Of a DNA stretch of 10,876 nucleotides, positions 1 through 7,230 are shown piece after piece. The DNA is from JBKEDH01 sp047975295. GTDB lineage: Bacteria > Bacteroidota > Bacteroidia > Flavobacteriales > Flavobacteriaceae. Every line of letters starts with the position of its first letter. The first letter of the stretch is position 1. Made by a program: the position numbers and the translations under genes. Under the pieces are notes generated by a model. It made no database searches. It was given only the letters and a program-made list of their open reading frames with translations, and was not told the DNA's origin. The DNA lies in assembly GCA_047975295.1 (NCBI GenBank), contig JBKEDH010000174.1:1-10876 (forward strand). The letters run 5' to 3'.

Positions 1-1233
1 AGCAGACAGACGCTTATAAGTACCATTTTCCAAGCGTTCACGAATACCATCAAATGCATCTAATGTTTCTTTCACATCTTGTAAGGTATGGGTAGCTGTT
101 GGTATTAATCGTAATAAAATCAACCCTTTTGGTATAACAGGATAAACCACTATGGAACAGAAAACACCAAAATTCTCTCTTAAATCCTTTACCAGCGCCA
201 TGGCTTCTGGAATACTTCCTTTTAAATAGACCGGAGTAACGCAACTTTGTGTTGTACCAATATCGAAACCACGCTCTTTTAAACCAGACTGTAAAGCTCT
301 TACATTTTCCCAAAGCTTATTTTTTAGTTCCGGCATGGTTTTTAGCATTTCCAAACGTTTTCTTGCACCTACCACCAACTGCATTTGTAACGATTTGGCA
401 AACATTTGCGAACGTAAATTATATTTTAAATAATCGATAATTTCTTTGTCGGCAGCAATAAAAGCACCTGTACTTGCCATCGATTTGGCAAAAGTGGCAA
501 AGTAAACATCAATTTCATCCTGTACTCCTTGCTCCTCGCCTGCTCCTGCTCCTGTTTTTCCTAAAGTACCAAAACCGTGGGCATCATCTACCAAAAACCT
601 AAAATTGAATTTTTTCTTTAAAGCTGCAATTTCTTTTAGTCGGCCTTGTTCGCCACGCATACCAAAAACACCTTCAGATATAACCAAAATACCACCGCCT
701 GTCTGTTCGGCCATTTTTGTGGCACGCTCTAAATTTTTCTCTAAGCTATCTACATCGTTGTGTTTATAGGTAAAGCGTTTGCCCATATGTAAACGAACAC
801 CATCGATTATACAAGCATGTGCATCGACATCGTAAACAATAATATCGTTTTTGGTTACAAGGGCATCGATTGTGGAAACCATACCTTGATAACCGAAATT
901 TAACAAATAAGCGGCTTCTTTATTAACAAATTCTGCCAATTCATCCTGTAATTTTTCATGTAAATCGGTATGGCCAGACATCATTCTGGCTCCCATAGGA
1001 TATGCAGATCCGTATTGGGCTGCTGCCTCGGCATCGGTTTTTCTAACCTCGGGATGGTTTGCTAATCCTAAATAGTCGTTTATACTCCACGTAATAACAT
1101 CATTACCTTGAAACTTCATCCTGTTGGACACTTGACCTTCCAACTTGGGAAAAACAAAATAACCTTCGGCTTGTGATGCCCATTTTCCTAAAGGCCCTTT
1201 GTCTTTATAAATTTTTTCAAATAAATCTTTCAT
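1..1233 (-). CDS. Alpha-oxoamine synthase, candidate cysteate (or serine) C-fatty acyltransferase; 3' end cut off
   Basis: This is a PLP-dependent fold-type I enzyme of the alpha-oxoamine synthase family (serine palmitoyltransferase, glycine C-acetyltransferase, 8-amino-7-oxononanoate synthase). These enzymes condense an amino acid with an acyl thioester and release CO2. It starts MKDLFEKIYK and 411 codons lie in the window. From memory of flavobacterial homologues only about 8 residues are missing beyond the left edge. Visible landmarks are NDYLG (52-56), the cofactor-stacking His139 in VDAHACIIDG, KHND (157-160), the PLP-ring Asp217 and His219 in VDDAHG, and the Schiff-base Lys250 in TFAKSMAS. 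The related flavobacterial enzyme characterised in Flavobacterium uses cysteate and makes capnine, the sulfonolipid base linked to gliding. The upstream cysteine synthase-like neighbour favours that role. Serine palmitoylation for sphingolipids is the alternative. The family call is near certain; the substrate is inferred. Confidence 0.85.
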   Translation of the reverse strand, partial: MKDLFEKIYKDKGPLGKWASQAEGYFVFPKLEGQVSNRMKFQGNDVITWSINDYLGLANHPEVRKTDAEAAAQYGSAYPMGARMMSGHTDLHEKLQDELAEFVNKEAAYLLNFGYQGMVSTIDALVTKNDIIVYDVDAHACIIDGVRLHMGKRFTYKHNDVDSLEKNLERATKMAEQTGGGILVISEGVFGMRGEQGRLKEIAALKKKFNFRFLVDDAHGFGTLGKTGAGAGEEQGVQDEIDVYFATFAKSMASTGAFIAADKEIIDYLKYNLRSQMFAKSLQMQLVVGARKRLEMLKTMPELKNKLWENVRALQSGLKERGFDIGTTQSCVTPVYLKGSIPEAMALVKDLRENFGVFCSIVVYPVIPKGLILLRLIPTATHTLQDVKETLDAFDGIRERLENGTYKRLSA

Positions 1234-1299
1234 CTACTATCCTAATTACTATTAAAAATCAGACTGCTTTGTCCAACTAAAATCCTTAGTTTTTGCTTA

Positions 1300-1332
1300 C
1301 AAAATTAACGATTTAAACGATTTTAGCACAAT
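1300..1332 (-). promoter_or_regulatory. Bacteroidota-type promoter for the oxoamine synthase gene
   Basis: Read on the minus strand, the -7 box is TAATTTTG (1307-1300), an exact match to TAnnTTTG. A -33 box ATTG (1332-1329) lies 21 bp upstream. Transcription would begin near 1293, leaving a leader of about 60 nt before the ATG at 1233. The leader contains a small hairpin (AACTAA / TTAGTT, 1275-1291). Confidence 0.6.
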
Positions 1333-1353
1333 TTTTAAGTTCCTTTTATTAAC

Positions 1354-1393
1354 AAAAAAAGAGATAACACTTAAAAAACTGTTATCTCTTTTT
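1354..1393 (-). terminator. Intrinsic terminator of the cysteine synthase-like gene
   Basis: GAGATAACA (1361-1369) pairs with TGTTATCTC (1380-1388) around a 10-nt loop. Flanking A5/T5 extends the stem to 14 bp. Read leftward, the hairpin begins 17 nt after the stop codon at 1411 and ends in a run of seven T. A T-run on the other side makes it potentially bidirectional, but no plus-strand gene reads into it. Confidence 0.85.
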
Positions 1394-1410
1394 ATTTTGT
1401 GCTCAATATT

Positions 1411-2451
1411 TTATTTAACGTACTGGATACTTTCTTTGACTACTTCGGTTTCTTTATCGAAAAAGCCCTGTTCCTGCATCCATTTATCGCTATAAACTTT
1501 ACTCATATACCTCGAACCATGATCGGGAAAAATAACAACAACCATATCGTCTTGTTTAAATTCGCCTTCTTCATCCAACTGCTTTATAGCCTGCATGGCT
1601 GCTCCCGATGTATAGCCTACAAACATACCTTCGGTACTTGCCAATTCGCGTGCCGTATGGGCACTATCTTCGTCGGTTACTTTTATAAAAGTATCTATGG
1701 TATCGAAATTAGTAGCTGTAGGAATTAAATTTTTCCCTAAACCTTCGATTCTATACGGATAAATTTCATTTTTGTCGAAAGCTCTGGTTTCGTGGTATTT
1801 TTTAATAACCGAACCATAAGCGTCAACACCTATTATTTTTATATCTGGATTTTGTTCCTTTAAATATTTTGCTGTTCCAGAAATAGTACCACCGGTACCG
1901 CTACAAGCTATTAAATGCGTAATCTTGCCTTCGGTTTGTTTCCAGATTTCTGGACCAGTAGAGCTATAGTGCGCATTGATATTCAATTGGTTAAAATATT
2001 GGTTTATATAAATGGAACCTGGTGTTTCTTTATGTAAGCGTTTGGCAACTTCGTAATACGACCGGGGGTCGTCTGCACTAACATGTGCCGGACAAACGTA
2101 CACTTTGGCTCCCATGGTTTTAAGCATGTCTATTTTATCGGCTGATGATTTTGAACTTACCGCCAAAATACATTTATAGCCTTTTAATATGCTAACCATT
2201 GCCAAACTGAAACCGGTATTGCCCGAAGTCGTTTCGATTATGGTATCGCCAGGATTTAAAAGACCTTGCTTTTCGGCTTGATCGATAATGTAAAGTGCTA
2301 TTCTGTCTTTTGAAGAATGTCCGGGATTAAAGGATTCCAACTTAGCATAAAAATGACCTTTAAATCGGGAAACAATTTTATTAAGCTTAACAAGTGGTGT
2401 GTTACCTACTAAATCTAATATATTGTTAAATACTTGATTTTTTTGCTCCAT
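1411..2451 (-). CDS. PLP-dependent cysteine synthase/CBS-family enzyme, candidate cysteate synthase
   Basis: A fold-type II PLP enzyme of the O-acetylserine sulfhydrylase/cystathionine beta-synthase family, 346 aa from the ATG at 2451. Family landmarks in order are LVGNTPLVKLN (14-24), the Schiff-base Lys48 in NPGHSSKDR, the substrate loop TSGNTG (75-80), the phosphate-binding GTGGT (185-189), and Ser282 in GYTSGA facing the pyridine nitrogen. There are no C-terminal CBS regulatory domains. The frame is open further upstream to a TTG at 2514, but that TTG lies inside a good -7 box, so the ATG starting MEQKNQ is preferred. The next gene downstream is an oxoamine synthase. Together this suggests cysteate synthase (a serine derivative plus sulfite) for sulfonolipids. 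Cysteine synthase or cystathionine beta-synthase remains possible. Confidence 0.87.
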   Translation of the reverse strand: MEQKNQVFNNILDLVGNTPLVKLNKIVSRFKGHFYAKLESFNPGHSSKDRIALYIIDQAEKQGLLNPGDTIIETTSGNTGFSLAMVSILKGYKCILAVSSKSSADKIDMLKTMGAKVYVCPAHVSADDPRSYYEVAKRLHKETPGSIYINQYFNQLNINAHYSSTGPEIWKQTEGKITHLIACSGTGGTISGTAKYLKEQNPDIKIIGVDAYGSVIKKYHETRAFDKNEIYPYRIEGLGKNLIPTATNFDTIDTFIKVTDEDSAHTARELASTEGMFVGYTSGAAMQAIKQLDEEGEFKQDDMVVVIFPDHGSRYMSKVYSDKWMQEQGFFDKETEVVKESIQYVK

Positions 2452-2511
2452 GAAATATTTTTTATAAGCAACTATATTATTACTAATATTTTTTTGATGC
2501 CTAAAATCCGT

Positions 2512-2519
2512 CAAAAATA
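2512..2519 (-). promoter_or_regulatory. Possible -7 promoter box for the cysteine synthase-like gene
   Basis: On the minus strand the sequence reads TATTTTTG, an exact TAnnTTTG match, in the 83-nt gap after the peptidase gene. I see no convincing -33 TTTG 17-23 bp upstream (the best is ATGG at 19 bp). Predicted transcription starts near 2505 and gives a leader of about 55 nt to the ATG at 2451. Read-through from the peptidase gene is equally possible. Confidence 0.35.
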
Positions 2520-2534
2520 AAACTTTTTTTTGTA

Positions 2535-4712
2535 TTAGCCATGAATTCCTTCTAAATATAATAAAAAAGCATATTCTAAGGCCACTTCCTTTAGGCTTTC
2601 AAAACGTCCCGAAGCTCCGCCATGACCAGCATCCATATCGGTATGTAAAAGTAAAATATGGTTATCTGTTTTTAGTTCCCGTAATTTGGCTACCCATTTA
2701 GCAGGTTCCCAATATTGTACTTGCGAATCGTGTAGCCCCGTTGTTACCAACATATTTGGATATATTTTGGCTTCGACATTATCATACGGCGAATACGACT
2801 TCATATAATTGTAAAACTCTAAATTATTTGGATTACCCCATTCGTCGTACTCACTAGTGGTTAACGGAATGGTGTCATCCAACATGGTGGTAACCACATC
2901 TACAAACGGTACGGCTGCTATAACGCCTTTATATAATTCGGGAGCCATATTTATTATTGCCCCCATTAGCAGCCCTCCTGCCGAACCACCATTGGCGTAC
3001 AAATGGTCGGGAGAGGTATATTGTTGTTCGATAAGATATTTAGAACAATCGATAAAATCGGTAAATGTATTTTTCTTTTTTAGCAATTTTCCATTTTCGT
3101 ACCAATCACGTCCCAAATACTCGCCTCCCCTAATATGGGCTACTGCAAAAATAAAACCTCTGTCTAATAAGCTTAAGCGTATGGTAGAAAATGAAGGGTC
3201 GATAGTCGAGCCATACGAACCGTAGGCATATTGTAATAACGGTGCAGAGCCATCGCACCTAACACCCTTTTTGTAAACCAACGAAATGGGTACTTTTATA
3301 CCGTCTCGTGCTGTTGCCCAAATTCTTTTGGATTCGTAATTATCTTTATTGAACTTACCGCCCAGAACCTCTTGTTCTTTTTTAATTTCGGAGTGTTTTG
3401 TTTTAAAATCATAGTCGATAACCGAATTGGGCGTTGTTAAAGAATTATAACTGTATCGCAGCACATTACTGTTAAAATCGGGATTATTGCCAATATAAGC
3501 ATTATAGGTTTCACTGTTAAACGGTAGATAATAATCTTCTGTTTTATCCCAACTTATAACACGTAATTTGTTAAGTCCGTTTTGGCGTTCGTCCACAACC
3601 AAATAATCCTTAAAAATTTCAATATCTTCAATTAAAACATCTTTTCTGTGCGGAATAACTTCCTGCCAATATTGTTTTTGTGTATTGGTTTCATCTGTTT
3701 TTAACAATTTAAAGTTGATGGCTTTGTCACTATTGGCTATAATAAAGAAGCTATTCTCGTAATGTGCTATATTGTATTCCAAATTCTTTTCCCGTTTTTG
3801 GAATATTTTAAATTCACCATCGGGATTATCGGCATTTAATATTCTATATTCGGTCGATAAGGTACTGGACGAGCCTATTACAAGATATTTTTTAGATTTC
3901 GTCTTGTAAACAAAGGTACTAAAGGTATCATCGGTTTCGTGATATACCTTTATATCCTGATGGGAATCGGTATTCAACTTATGTTTAAATATCGTACTGG
4001 AACGCAAGGTTACAGTATCTTTTACCGTATAAAATAATGTTTTGTTATCGTTTGCCCAACTGGCTCGTCCTGTAGTATTTTCAACTTTATCCGAAAAAAC
4101 TGCTCCCGTTTCCAAATTCTTTATCTGAAGGGTGTATTGCCGCCTGCCTACTACATCGGTCGAAAAACAGGCCAATTTATTGTCCGGACTTATAGAAAAA
4201 CTCCCCAATTTAAAATACGACTGTCCCTCTGCCATTTTATTGCAGTCGAACAGAATTTCTTCGGGAGCGTCCAATTTACCTTTTTTCCTTATATAGACTG
4301 GATAATCCTTTCCGGTTTCGTAACGTGTAACATACCAATACCCGTTTAATTTATAAGGCACGGAATTATCGTCTTCTTTAATCCTGCCCTTCATTTCTTC
4401 AAACAGTTTTTGCTGTAATCCTTCGGTGGGGGCCATTATCCGTTTAGTATAATCGTTTTCGGCAGTTAAGTATGCTATAACTTCGGGATTATCGCGTTCG
4501 TTAAGCCAAAAATAGTTATCAATTCGGGTATCGTTATGCGCTACAAGCTGTTTTGCTTTTTTTATCGCTTTTGGGTAAGTATTTAAAACGTTGCTGTCTA
4601 TCATATTTTTATCATCTTTACAAGAAGTTGCAAAAGTAATGCTAAAGGGAAGAATAAATACAAGGTTCTTCATTTTTAGTACTTTTAAAATGGAATAGCT
4701 CCAATTCTTCAT
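2535..4712 (-). CDS. ptrB: Oligopeptidase B (S9A serine peptidase), predicted surface lipoprotein
   Basis: A prolyl-oligopeptidase-family serine peptidase of the oligopeptidase B type, which cuts short peptides after Arg or Lys. At 725 aa it is close to family length. The N-terminal half is the beta-propeller that limits substrate size; the C-terminal part (about 450-725) is the alpha/beta-hydrolase. The triad is visible: Ser577 in GGSAGGLLMG, Asp662 in TGLHDSQVQYWEPAKW, and His697 in DMDAGHGGASGRF. The N-terminus carries a lipoprotein signal (hydrophobic stretch 17-27, then ATSC with Cys31). The CKDD that follows resembles the K-(D/E)2 surface-export signal of Capnocytophaga and relatives. 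A second ATG at 4673 (residue 14) gives a compact 18-residue signal and may be the true start; the ATG at 4712 has AAGGA just upstream. Many oligopeptidase B proteins are cytosolic, so the lipoprotein form is notable. It is divergent from ybaB. Confidence 0.92.
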   Translation of the reverse strand: MKNWSYSILKVLKMKNLVFILPFSITFATSCKDDKNMIDSNVLNTYPKAIKKAKQLVAHNDTRIDNYFWLNERDNPEVIAYLTAENDYTKRIMAPTEGLQQKLFEEMKGRIKEDDNSVPYKLNGYWYVTRYETGKDYPVYIRKKGKLDAPEEILFDCNKMAEGQSYFKLGSFSISPDNKLACFSTDVVGRRQYTLQIKNLETGAVFSDKVENTTGRASWANDNKTLFYTVKDTVTLRSSTIFKHKLNTDSHQDIKVYHETDDTFSTFVYKTKSKKYLVIGSSSTLSTEYRILNADNPDGEFKIFQKREKNLEYNIAHYENSFFIIANSDKAINFKLLKTDETNTQKQYWQEVIPHRKDVLIEDIEIFKDYLVVDERQNGLNKLRVISWDKTEDYYLPFNSETYNAYIGNNPDFNSNVLRYSYNSLTTPNSVIDYDFKTKHSEIKKEQEVLGGKFNKDNYESKRIWATARDGIKVPISLVYKKGVRCDGSAPLLQYAYGSYGSTIDPSFSTIRLSLLDRGFIFAVAHIRGGEYLGRDWYENGKLLKKKNTFTDFIDCSKYLIEQQYTSPDHLYANGGSAGGLLMGAIINMAPELYKGVIAAVPFVDVVTTMLDDTIPLTTSEYDEWGNPNNLEFYNYMKSYSPYDNVEAKIYPNMLVTTGLHDSQVQYWEPAKWVAKLRELKTDNHILLLHTDMDAGHGGASGRFESLKEVALEYAFLLYLEGIHG

Positions 4713-4719
4713 ATATCCT

Positions 4720-4750
4720 TTTCTATTTATTAAAAAATGGTATAAATTTG
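4720..4750 (+). promoter_or_regulatory. Bacteroidota-type promoter for ybaB
   Basis: A -7 box TAAATTTG (4743-4750) matches TAnnTTTG exactly, with TTTC as a 3-of-4 -33 box (4720-4723) and a 19-bp spacer. Transcription would start near 4757, only about 12 nt before the ATG. The short leader is rich in A and has no Shine-Dalgarno sequence. Confidence 0.6.
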
Positions 4751-4768
4751 TAGCAAAAATAGATATTT

Positions 4769-5092
4769 ATGTTTGGCGATATGATGAATTTGATGGGAAA
4801 ATTAAAAGAAACCCAGAAAAAAGTAGAAGAAACTAGAAAACGATTGGATACGGTTTTAGTTGATGAGGCTAGTAACGACAATAAACTTAAAATTACATTA
4901 ACCGCTAACAGAACGGTTAAAGCTATTGAAATTAACGACGAACTATTACAAGACAAAGAACAACTTGAAGATTATCTGATAATAACACTTAACAAAGCTA
5001 TAGAAAAAGCTACCCAAATAAACGAAACCGAACTTGGTGCTGTTGCCAAAGAAGGTATGCCGAACATACCGGGAATGGATATGTTTAAATAA
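4769..5092 (+). CDS. ybaB: YbaB/EbfC-family nucleoid-associated DNA-binding protein
   Basis: A small protein (107 aa) of the YbaB/EbfC family: dimeric, cytoplasmic, nucleoid-associated DNA-binding proteins. The family layout is visible. An N-terminal helix MFGDMMNLMGKLKETQKKVEETRKRL is followed by the central strands around KLKITLTANRTVKAIEI (39-55), then a C-terminal helix DYLIITLNKAIEKATQI. The tail is rich in Gly, Pro and Met (GMPNIPGMDMFK), as in other members. Outside Bacteroidota ybaB often sits beside dnaX and recR. Here it lies between the divergent peptidase gene and prfB, 67 nt upstream of the latter, with its own promoter. No terminator is visible after it, so prfB could share its transcript. 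Confidence 0.93.
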   Translation: MFGDMMNLMGKLKETQKKVEETRKRLDTVLVDEASNDNKLKITLTANRTVKAIEINDELLQDKEQLEDYLIITLNKAIEKATQINETELGAVAKEGMPNIPGMDMFK

Positions 5093-5159
5093 ACCTGATT
5101 TTATTTGAATATACAGCATAATTTCCAACTTAATCTCATACAATTAAATAAACAATAAC

Positions 5160-6267
5160 ATGATAACCACCGATCAAATTAAAGATCTTAACACCCGCCT
5201 TGACAAACTAAGGCACTATCTTTGACGTAGATAAGAAACTTATCGAAATCCAGAACGAAGAAGAAAAAACCTTTGCCCCCCATTTTTGGGACGACCCCAA
5301 AGCTGCAGAAGCTATTATGAAATCGCTCCGTACCATAAAAAAATGGGTGGCAGACTACGATACCGCAAAAACACAAATTGAAGATCTGGAGGTACTTTAC
5401 GAATTTTACAAAGAAGGAGAAAGCACCGAACAGGACGTTGAAAACCAATTTGACAAAGCATCGGCCTTACTTGAAGATATCGAGTTTAGAAATATGCTAT
5501 CCGACGAAGGTGACAACCTAAGTGCCGTACTGCAAATAACAGCCGGTGCCGGTGGTACCGAAAGTTGCGACTGGGCAAGTATGCTTATGCGCATGTATTT
5601 AATGTATGCCGAAAAAAACGGATTTAAAGTTAAAGAACTCAACTTTCAGGAAGGTGATGTAGCAGGTATAAAAACGGTAACTTTGGAAATTGAAGGTGAT
5701 TTTGCCTTTGGTTGGCTTAAAGGCGAAAACGGTGTACACCGATTGGTACGCATATCGCCTTTTGATAGTAATGCCAAACGCCATACCAGTTTTGTTTCGG
5801 TGTATGTTTATCCTTTGGCCGACGACACCATTGAAATTGAAATAAACCCCGCCGATATTGAAATTACAACTGCACGATCAAGCGGTGCAGGCGGGCAAAA
5901 TGTAAACAAGGTAGAAACCAAAGTACAACTATTGCACAAGCCTACGGGTATCCAAATTCAATGTTCCGAAACACGCTCGCAACACGATAACCGTGCCCGT
6001 GCCATGCAAATGCTTAAATCGCAGCTTTACGAAATAGAACTGCAAAAGCAAATGGAACAGCGCAACGATATTGAAGCCGGTAAAATGAAAATTGAATGGG
6101 GAAGCCAAATACGTAATTATGTTATGCAGCCCTATAAATTGGTTAAAGATGTGCGCACCAACCATGAAACCAGTAATGTTGATGCTGTGATGGACGGTAA
6201 CATAGAATCCTTTTTAAAAGCCTATTTAATGATGATGGGACAAAAAGAAGAAGAGAATACGTTGTAA
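5160..6267 (+). CDS. prfB: Peptide chain release factor 2 (programmed +1 frameshift)
   Basis: Class I release factor that reads UGA and UAA and triggers release of the nascent chain in the ribosomal A site. Translation starts at the ATG at 5160 (MITTDQIKDLN), meets an in-frame TGA at 5223-5225 after Leu21, and continues in the +1 frame from GAC at 5224. The product is 368 aa, against 365 in E. coli. The stop-codon tripeptide is SPF (199-201), diagnostic for RF2 rather than RF1. The peptidyl-transferase motif is GGQ (244-246) in SSGAGGQNVNKVET, whose Gln is normally methylated by PrmC. An annotation that begins at the internal ATG at 5317 would lose the N-terminal helical domain. The early stop is autoregulation, not a mutation: scarce RF2 favours the shift and so more RF2. 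Confidence 0.96.
5209..5226 (+). promoter_or_regulatory. prfB +1 recoding site
   Basis: The order is TAAGG (5209-5213, Shine-Dalgarno-like), CAC, TAT, then the slippery CTT (5220-5222), TGA (5223-5225) and C. The tRNA-Leu slips from CUU to UUU, so decoding continues at GAC. TATCTTTGAC equals the E. coli core. The internal Shine-Dalgarno is shorter than the E. coli AGGGGG: AGG sits in the same register, but the following three bases are CAC. Confidence 0.93.
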
Positions 6268-6506
6268 AGTGGAAAATTAAAAATGGAATCAAGAATCAAG
6301 ACTTTTGGGTATCCTGTTTTTATACTGATCGATGGCTAATTGAAGGCTTTTTTGAACTGTATAGCAAGGCTACGGAGTAAGAAAAAGGCAAAAAAGAGCT
6401 GAAAAAGGACAATTTTTTAGCAAATAGAAAAAGTTTAAACCACTTCTATATTAAAAATAATTTATTGTTTTTGATAAGTACTAAATTTAAACTTAACAAA
6501 AAAATA
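6268..6506 (+). other. Non-coding gap after prfB with degenerate repeats
   Basis: No credible gene is present; the longest ATG frame I followed (from 6284) ends after 18 codons. Visible are two tandem copies of AATCAAG (6287-6300), an 8-bp inverted repeat CTTTTTTG (6347-6354) / CAAAAAAG (6389-6396), and an AT-rich inverted pair AAGTTTAAA (6431-6439) / TTTAAACTT (6486-6494). None forms a convincing terminator for prfB. It may be remains of a repeat element. Confidence 0.4.
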
Positions 6507-6538
6507 TTTGAAAGTTCAACATAAATTTATTTACTTTG
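6507..6538 (+). promoter_or_regulatory. Promoter of the membrane protein-regulator-creD module
   Basis: TTTG (6507-6510) serves as the -33 box. A 20-bp spacer separates it from TTACTTTG (6531-6538), a -7 box with one mismatch to TAnnTTTG. Start of transcription would fall near 6545, leaving about 13 nt before the ATG at 6558. The -7 box lies inside the left arm of the palindrome at 6533-6554, the layout expected for repression. Confidence 0.5.
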
Positions 6539-6554
6539 TATTTCAAAGTACTTT
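6533..6554 (+). promoter_or_regulatory. Candidate operator, copy 1
   Basis: ACTTTG (6533-6538), five bases, CAAAGT (6544-6549), then ACTTT (6550-6554). The inverted half-sites form one dyad and AAAGTACTTT forms a second, overlapping palindrome. It ends three bases before the ATG at 6558. The same arrangement recurs before creD, with 12 identical bases (CAAAGTACTTTA) and the same five-base spacing. Confidence 0.55.
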
Positions 6555-6557
6555 ATT

Positions 6558-7169
6558 ATGGGGGATAACGAATATTTAAAAGACATTAACGATATAAAAA
6601 CCTTGATGAACAGATCGTCTCGGTTTATTTCCCTTAGTGGGTTATCCGGGATTATGGCCGGAATCTATGCCCTTATAGGAGCTGCCATTGCCTATTGGCT
6701 TGTAGAGAATTATTCTTACGGTGTTCTTACTTTAAATGGCCGTATTTTTAAACTTTGTCTTTTAATTTTAGCTTCGGTTGCCATACTAAGTATTGTTACC
6801 GCCATTTACCTCACTACCAAAAAAGCAAAGAAAAATGGTGAAAAAATTTGGGACAGAGCCTCAAAACGTTTAATCGTTAATTTCTCCATCCCTATGGTAG
6901 CGGGTGGTATTTATATTCTTACCATTTTAAGTCACGGTAAATATGGACAAACAGGTGGCCTAATGCTCATTTTTTATGGTTTGGCCTTAATAAATGCATC
7001 AAAATACAGTATCGGAGATATACGTTATCTGGGAATAACAGAAATTATTTTAGGTCTAATCGCTGCCATGTTTCCCGGATATGGCTTCTGGATCTGGGTT
7101 ATAGGTTTTGGTGTTATGCATATTCTTTACGGTATTAGAATGCATTATAAATACGATAAAGACGAGTAG
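6558..7169 (+). CDS. Six-helix integral membrane protein of unknown function
   Basis: I do not recognise a named family. The 203-aa protein has a short hydrophilic N-terminus (MGDNEYLKDINDIKTLMNRS) and then about six predicted membrane segments: 25-48, 63-86, 105-125, 131-148, 154-171 and 176-192. A basic cytoplasmic loop lies between helices two and three (TTKKAKKNGEKIWDRASKR, 86-104). There is no signal peptide, catalytic motif or metal site that I can see. It is the first gene of a same-strand group, 61 nt before a winged-helix regulator and two genes before creD, and it shares the candidate operator with creD. A role in the same inner-membrane or envelope response is inferred from context only. 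Confidence 0.85.
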   Translation: MGDNEYLKDINDIKTLMNRSSRFISLSGLSGIMAGIYALIGAAIAYWLVENYSYGVLTLNGRIFKLCLLILASVAILSIVTAIYLTTKKAKKNGEKIWDRASKRLIVNFSIPMVAGGIYILTILSHGKYGQTGGLMLIFYGLALINASKYSIGDIRYLGITEIILGLIAAMFPGYGFWIWVIGFGVMHILYGIRMHYKYDKDE

Positions 7170-7230
7170 CAGGTAGCAAAATAAAAAATTATACAACCGT
7201 AAACAAAACTAAAAACCCCTATTATAACAA

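Noticed and set aside
2452..2514. N-terminal extension of the cysteine synthase-like protein from a TTG at 2514.
   Set aside because: The TTG coincides with the end of a TATTTTTG -7 box, the extra 21 residues do not resemble the family, and an ATG at 2451 gives normal length.
5223..5225. In-frame TGA near the start of prfB, suggesting a pseudogene or a shorter gene starting at 5317.
   Set aside because: The context TATCTTTGAC and the +1 continuation give a full-length RF2 with SPF and GGQ intact; this is the known recoding signal.
5406..6165. Several open frames of 60-90 codons on the minus strand across prfB.
   Set aside because: They are antisense to a well-supported gene, with no domain resemblance and no promoter; they follow from the codon use of prfB.
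6284..6340. Possible 18-codon peptide starting at ATG 6284 (MESRIKTFGY...).
   Set aside because: It is very short, overlaps a tandem repeat, and has no promoter or conserved feature that I can see.
6431..6494. Inverted repeat AAGTTTAAA / TTTAAACTT as a terminator or operator.
   Set aside because: The core TTTAAA is self-complementary, the loop is 46 nt, and such pairs are expected by chance in AT-rich gaps.
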